Positions 61,165 through 64,000 of a DNA stretch of 64,000 nt are shown here, piece by piece; the first letter of the stretch is position 1; every line of letters begins with the position of its first letter. The DNA lies in contig NZ_BMEO01000004.1 of NCBI RefSeq assembly GCF_014636635.1, forward strand, positions 124,001-188,000. Reading direction: 5' to 3'. Source of the DNA: Marinicella pacifica (GTDB lineage Bacteria > Pseudomonadota > Gammaproteobacteria > Xanthomonadales > Marinicellaceae). A program made the position numbers and the translations under genes. Below the pieces are notes generated by a model. That model did no database searches. It saw only the letters and a list, made by a program, of their open reading frames with translations, and was not told the origin of the DNA.

Positions 61165-63852
61165 TTAATCCAACGTTTTTTGTACTTCAATTCGTTCAAA
61201 GCACTCAATTTGATCGCCCACCTGGACGTCTTTATATTGCTTCACGCCGATACCGCATTCAGTCCCTGACTGAACTTCTTTAACATCATCCTTGTGACGA
61301 CGTAAGGATTCTAATTCACCTTCAAAAACCACCACATTGTCTCGCAGAACGCGGATGGGGTTGTCTCTTTTCACCACACCTTCAGACACCAGACAACCTG
61401 CAATGGTGCCGAATTTTGATGATCTGAAGACATCACGCACTTCTGCGATTCCAATGATTTCTTCTTTGGTTTCAGTGCCCAGTACACCGGTCACGGCGGC
61501 TTTCACCTGATCAATGGCTTCATAAATAATACTGAAGTAATGCAGATCCAAATCACTTTCTTTAATGGTTTCACGCGCCACCTTATCGGCCCGCACGTTA
61601 AATCCGATAATAATCGCATTGGATGCCGCAGCCAATTGGGCATCCGCATTATTGATACCACCCACACCGGACGAGATGACTTTGACTTCCACTTCTTCGT
61701 TGGAAATTTTTTCCAACGAATCTTTAAGGGCTTCAACCGAGCCTTGAACATCCGCTTTAACAACAATATTCACGGTGATGCGCTCTTCCTGTCCCATTTG
61801 AGACATCAGATTTTCCAGCTTAGCTGCCTGTTGTCGTTTTAAGCGCGTTTCACGTTCTTGCTCACGGTTTTCCTGAGCTGCTTCACGGGCTTCTTTTTTG
61901 TTTTTCACCACCAGAAATTCATCCCCGGCGGTGGGCACGCCTGATAGACCCAGTACCACAGCCGGTATCGACGGGCCGGCAGATTTAATGTTCTGACCAT
62001 TTTCATCAATTAAACTACGAATACGGCCATATTCTTCACCACATAAAATCATGTCGCCTTTTTTCAAAGTACCACTTTTTACCAACACCGTAGCAACCGG
62101 GCCACGGCCTTTATCCAGTGATGATTCAACCACAATGCCGGTGGCAGCCGTGTTTTTAACCGCAGTCAGTTCCATGACCTCGGCCTGTAATGAAATTGCT
62201 TCCAGCAAATCTTCAATACCTTGACCGGTGTGGGCGGAAACTTCGATAAATTGAGTATCTCCACCCCAGTCTTCAGGAACCACTTCATGGGCGGCTAAAT
62301 CTTGTTTGACTTTGTCCACATTGGCTTCGGGCAAATCAATTTTATTGATGGCCACAATAATGGGTACCCCTGCCGCTTTGGCGTGATCAATGGCTTCTTT
62401 AGTTTGTGGCATCACACTGTCATTGGCTGCCACCACCAAAATAACCAAATCGGTCACCTGAGCACCACGGGCACGCATCGCAGTAAACGCGGCGTGGCCG
62501 GGTGTGTCAATAAATGAGATAACCCCTTTGGGTGTTTTTACATGGTAAGCACCGATGTGCTGGGTAATCCCACCGGCTTCATCACCGGTCACTTTGGTTT
62601 TACGGATATAATCCAGTAAAGAGGTTTTACCATGATCCACATGGCCCATGACCGTGACCACCGGTGGTCTGGTTTCGGCTTCTGAAGAGTCGATTTCTTT
62701 TTCTGTTTCTTCTTTGAGTTTTTCGGCCTTACTTTGAATGACCGCTTCTTCAGCTTTATGACCCAACTCTTCCACCACCAGGATGGCTGTATCTTGATCC
62801 AGCGGTTGGTTGATGGTCACCATCATGCCCATATTCATCAATACTTTAATGACATCGCTGGCCTTAATAGATAATTCCTTGGCCAGATCAGCGACCGTGA
62901 TGTGCTCGGGAATGGCCACGGTTTTAACCACCGGTGCTGCCGGTTTCTGGAAGCCGTGAGATTCACTGGCCGCCGTGGTTACTTTCTTACCGCCGCGGCT
63001 TTTGCCGCCTTTGACATGCAGTTGTTTACGACCGTAACGGGTATCACCATCATCATCTTCGGCATGTTTTCTGCCTTTGCGGCCACGAGAAGGCTTCTCT
63101 GATTCACGGCGCTTACGGTTGGCACGTTCCTGTACCGCCTTTTCCACCTGCATTCGCACCATTTGCTCACGACGTTGTTCTTCGAGCTCTTCCTCGCTTA
63201 AGCTTTCTGCACTGTCTTTATCAGAATGCTCGCTCTCTTCGGTGTCTTCTTCAGCGCTGTCATCTGATTCAGCGTCTTCTGAAACGTCGGCTTCAACATC
63301 TTCATAACCTGTCTCATCATCCGTTGTTTCAGCTTCTGCTTGCGCTTCAGCTTCAGCCTGTTCTTTGGCTGCCTGCGCCGCTTGTTCTGCGGCTTCAGTC
63401 CGACGCCGTTCTTCTTCAATTTTTTCCCGGGCGGCTTGTTCTTTGGCTTTTTCTTCTGCTTCTAATTGTTGACGACGCTCCTCCAATGCCCGCCGTGCAG
63501 CTTCGCGCTCCTGTTCGATTTCAGCCATTTCAGACTGGCTGGGTGCGACAGAGCGTTTTTTCTTTTTAACTTCAATGTTGACGTTTTTAGTCTTGGAAAT
63601 GCCTGAGCCGCTGGAAACGGTCAGCACTTCTTTGGATTTACGCTTTAACACCACTTTTTTTCGTGGAGACAGACTTTTTTTCTCTTTGCCATGGGCACCC
63701 CGCAAAAATTCCAAAAGTTTAACTTTGGAATCGTTGTCTATGGTGTCGGTTTCAGACTTTGCCGGAATATCAGCCGACTTGAGCTGCTCCATCAGCTTTT
63801 CGACAGAAATCCCCAAGACTTCAGCAAGTTGTTTTACAGTTACATCTGACAT
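61165..63852 (-). CDS. infB: Translation initiation factor IF-2
   Basis: The GTPase that brings initiator tRNA to the ribosome. The 895-residue protein has an IF2_N module ([28 protein letters not shown]), a long highly charged Glu/Ala/Lys/Arg-rich low-complexity region (about 75-290), a second IF2_N ([41 protein letters not shown]), the G domain ([49 protein letters not shown]) and domains II-IV ending in [17 protein letters not shown]. It follows nusA by 82 bp. Confidence 0.99.
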   Translation of the reverse strand: MSDVTVKQLAEVLGISVEKLMEQLKSADIPAKSETDTIDNDSKVKLLEFLRGAHGKEKKSLSPRKKVVLKRKSKEVLTVSSGSGISKTKNVNIEVKKKKRSVAPSQSEMAEIEQEREAARRALEERRQQLEAEEKAKEQAAREKIEEERRRTEAAEQAAQAAKEQAEAEAQAEAETTDDETGYEDVEADVSEDAESDDSAEEDTEESEHSDKDSAESLSEEELEEQRREQMVRMQVEKAVQERANRKRRESEKPSRGRKGRKHAEDDDGDTRYGRKQLHVKGGKSRGGKKVTTAASESHGFQKPAAPVVKTVAIPEHITVADLAKELSIKASDVIKVLMNMGMMVTINQPLDQDTAILVVEELGHKAEEAVIQSKAEKLKEETEKEIDSSEAETRPPVVTVMGHVDHGKTSLLDYIRKTKVTGDEAGGITQHIGAYHVKTPKGVISFIDTPGHAAFTAMRARGAQVTDLVILVVAANDSVMPQTKEAIDHAKAAGVPIIVAINKIDLPEANVDKVKQDLAAHEVVPEDWGGDTQFIEVSAHTGQGIEDLLEAISLQAEVMELTAVKNTAATGIVVESSLDKGRGPVATVLVKSGTLKKGDMILCGEEYGRIRSLIDENGQNIKSAGPSIPAVVLGLSGVPTAGDEFLVVKNKKEAREAAQENREQERETRLKRQQAAKLENLMSQMGQEERITVNIVVKADVQGSVEALKDSLEKISNEEVEVKVISSGVGGINNADAQLAAASNAIIIGFNVRADKVARETIKESDLDLHYFSIIYEAIDQVKAAVTGVLGTETKEEIIGIAEVRDVFRSSKFGTIAGCLVSEGVVKRDNPIRVLRDNVVVFEGELESLRRHKDDVKEVQSGTECGIGVKQYKDVQVGDQIECFERIEVQKTLD

Positions 63853-63934
63853 ACATGTGTCTCCAAAAATGTGTGAGGGTTTGTGTTATTCAAATAATCA
63901 AACAGTTGATTTGTTCATGCACAAAACACTCTAT

Positions 63935-64000
63935 TTATTCGAACCAGTGTTCTCTGGCTTGCATAATTAATTCTGAGGCGGCCGATTCATCCATATCAAT
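63935..64000 (-). CDS. nusA: Transcription factor NusA, C-terminal end only
   Basis: The last 21 codons of a leftward gene entering from the right edge; the stop TAA is at 63935-63937. The visible end IDMDESAASELIMQAREHWFE matches the C-terminus of gammaproteobacterial NusA, which finishes with an acidic-repeat helix and a WFE/WFA ending. Its place before infB confirms this. The rest of the gene is outside the window. Confidence 0.85.
   Translation of the reverse strand: MDMDESAASELIMQAREHWFE

Overview
The window reads as ordinary chromosome from a free-living, probably marine gammaproteobacterium of moderate GC. Signs of this are the core blocks nusA-infB-rbfA-truB-rpsO-pnp and aroQ-accB-accC-prmA-fis-purH-purD, a Fis protein, an AcnA-type aconitase, and SMC partners ScpA/ScpB in place of MukBEF. 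Two large TonB-dependent receptors and two secreted proteins with IPTL/PEP-CTERM-like tails fit a non-enteric lineage near the Xanthomonadales/Marinicella side; that placement is inference. I saw no tRNA, rRNA, CRISPR array, prophage or transposase gene. Genes are tightly packed. Many neighbours overlap by 4-17 nt, and two convergent pairs share a single TTAA as both stop codons.

Layout. 1-1080: 5'-truncated view of a lipoprotein 3-hydroxybutyrate-oligomer hydrolase. 1221-9044: a TonB receptor divergent from a TetR regulator that heads deoC, a two-domain ALDH16, a trimeric purine nucleoside phosphorylase and a LOG-type nucleotide phosphoribohydrolase. This looks like a complete (deoxy)nucleoside salvage-and-burn module, and it is the best candidate here for an undescribed system. 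9041-15227: yggS, DUF488, acnA, a tail-anchored protein, a DUF4442 thioesterase-like protein and a DUF819 membrane protein. 15365-20925: an iron-linked cluster with two Fur-box-like sites (ApbE, PepSY-type membrane protein, DUF2271, DUF4198, TonB receptor). 20972-31561: hemolysin-III-like protein, purD, purH, fis, DUF3426, prmA, accC, accB, aroQ, dsbD, cutA.

31665-38525: tdk, fmt, rsmB, DUF4390, an NtrY-like sensor kinase without its usual NtrX partner, and an aldehyde dehydrogenase. 38522-43738: a CTERM-like secreted protein, an unknown lipoprotein, then gamma carbonic anhydrase, HD-like protein, sixA and rhomboid in an overlapping run. 43774-47082: asparaginase-domain protein, yciO, scpA, scpB, rluB. 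47234-55462: an 887-residue unknown secreted protein, an M48 lipoprotein protease, nfeD-slipin, a CAP-domain protein and a Sel1/TonB_C chimera. 55596-64000: a CTERM-like secreted protein, a four-copy 124-bp palindromic tandem repeat lying in the 3' untranslated region of pnp, then pnp, rpsO, truB, rbfA, infB and the last codons of nusA.

The most unusual items are the DERA/ALDH16/PNP/LOG cluster, the hairpin repeat array behind pnp, a thymidine kinase that has lost most of its zinc ligands, a DsbD with a duplicated N-terminal domain, the orphan NtrY kinase and the Sel1-TonB fusion. All family assignments come from motifs recognised by eye; no database search was run.
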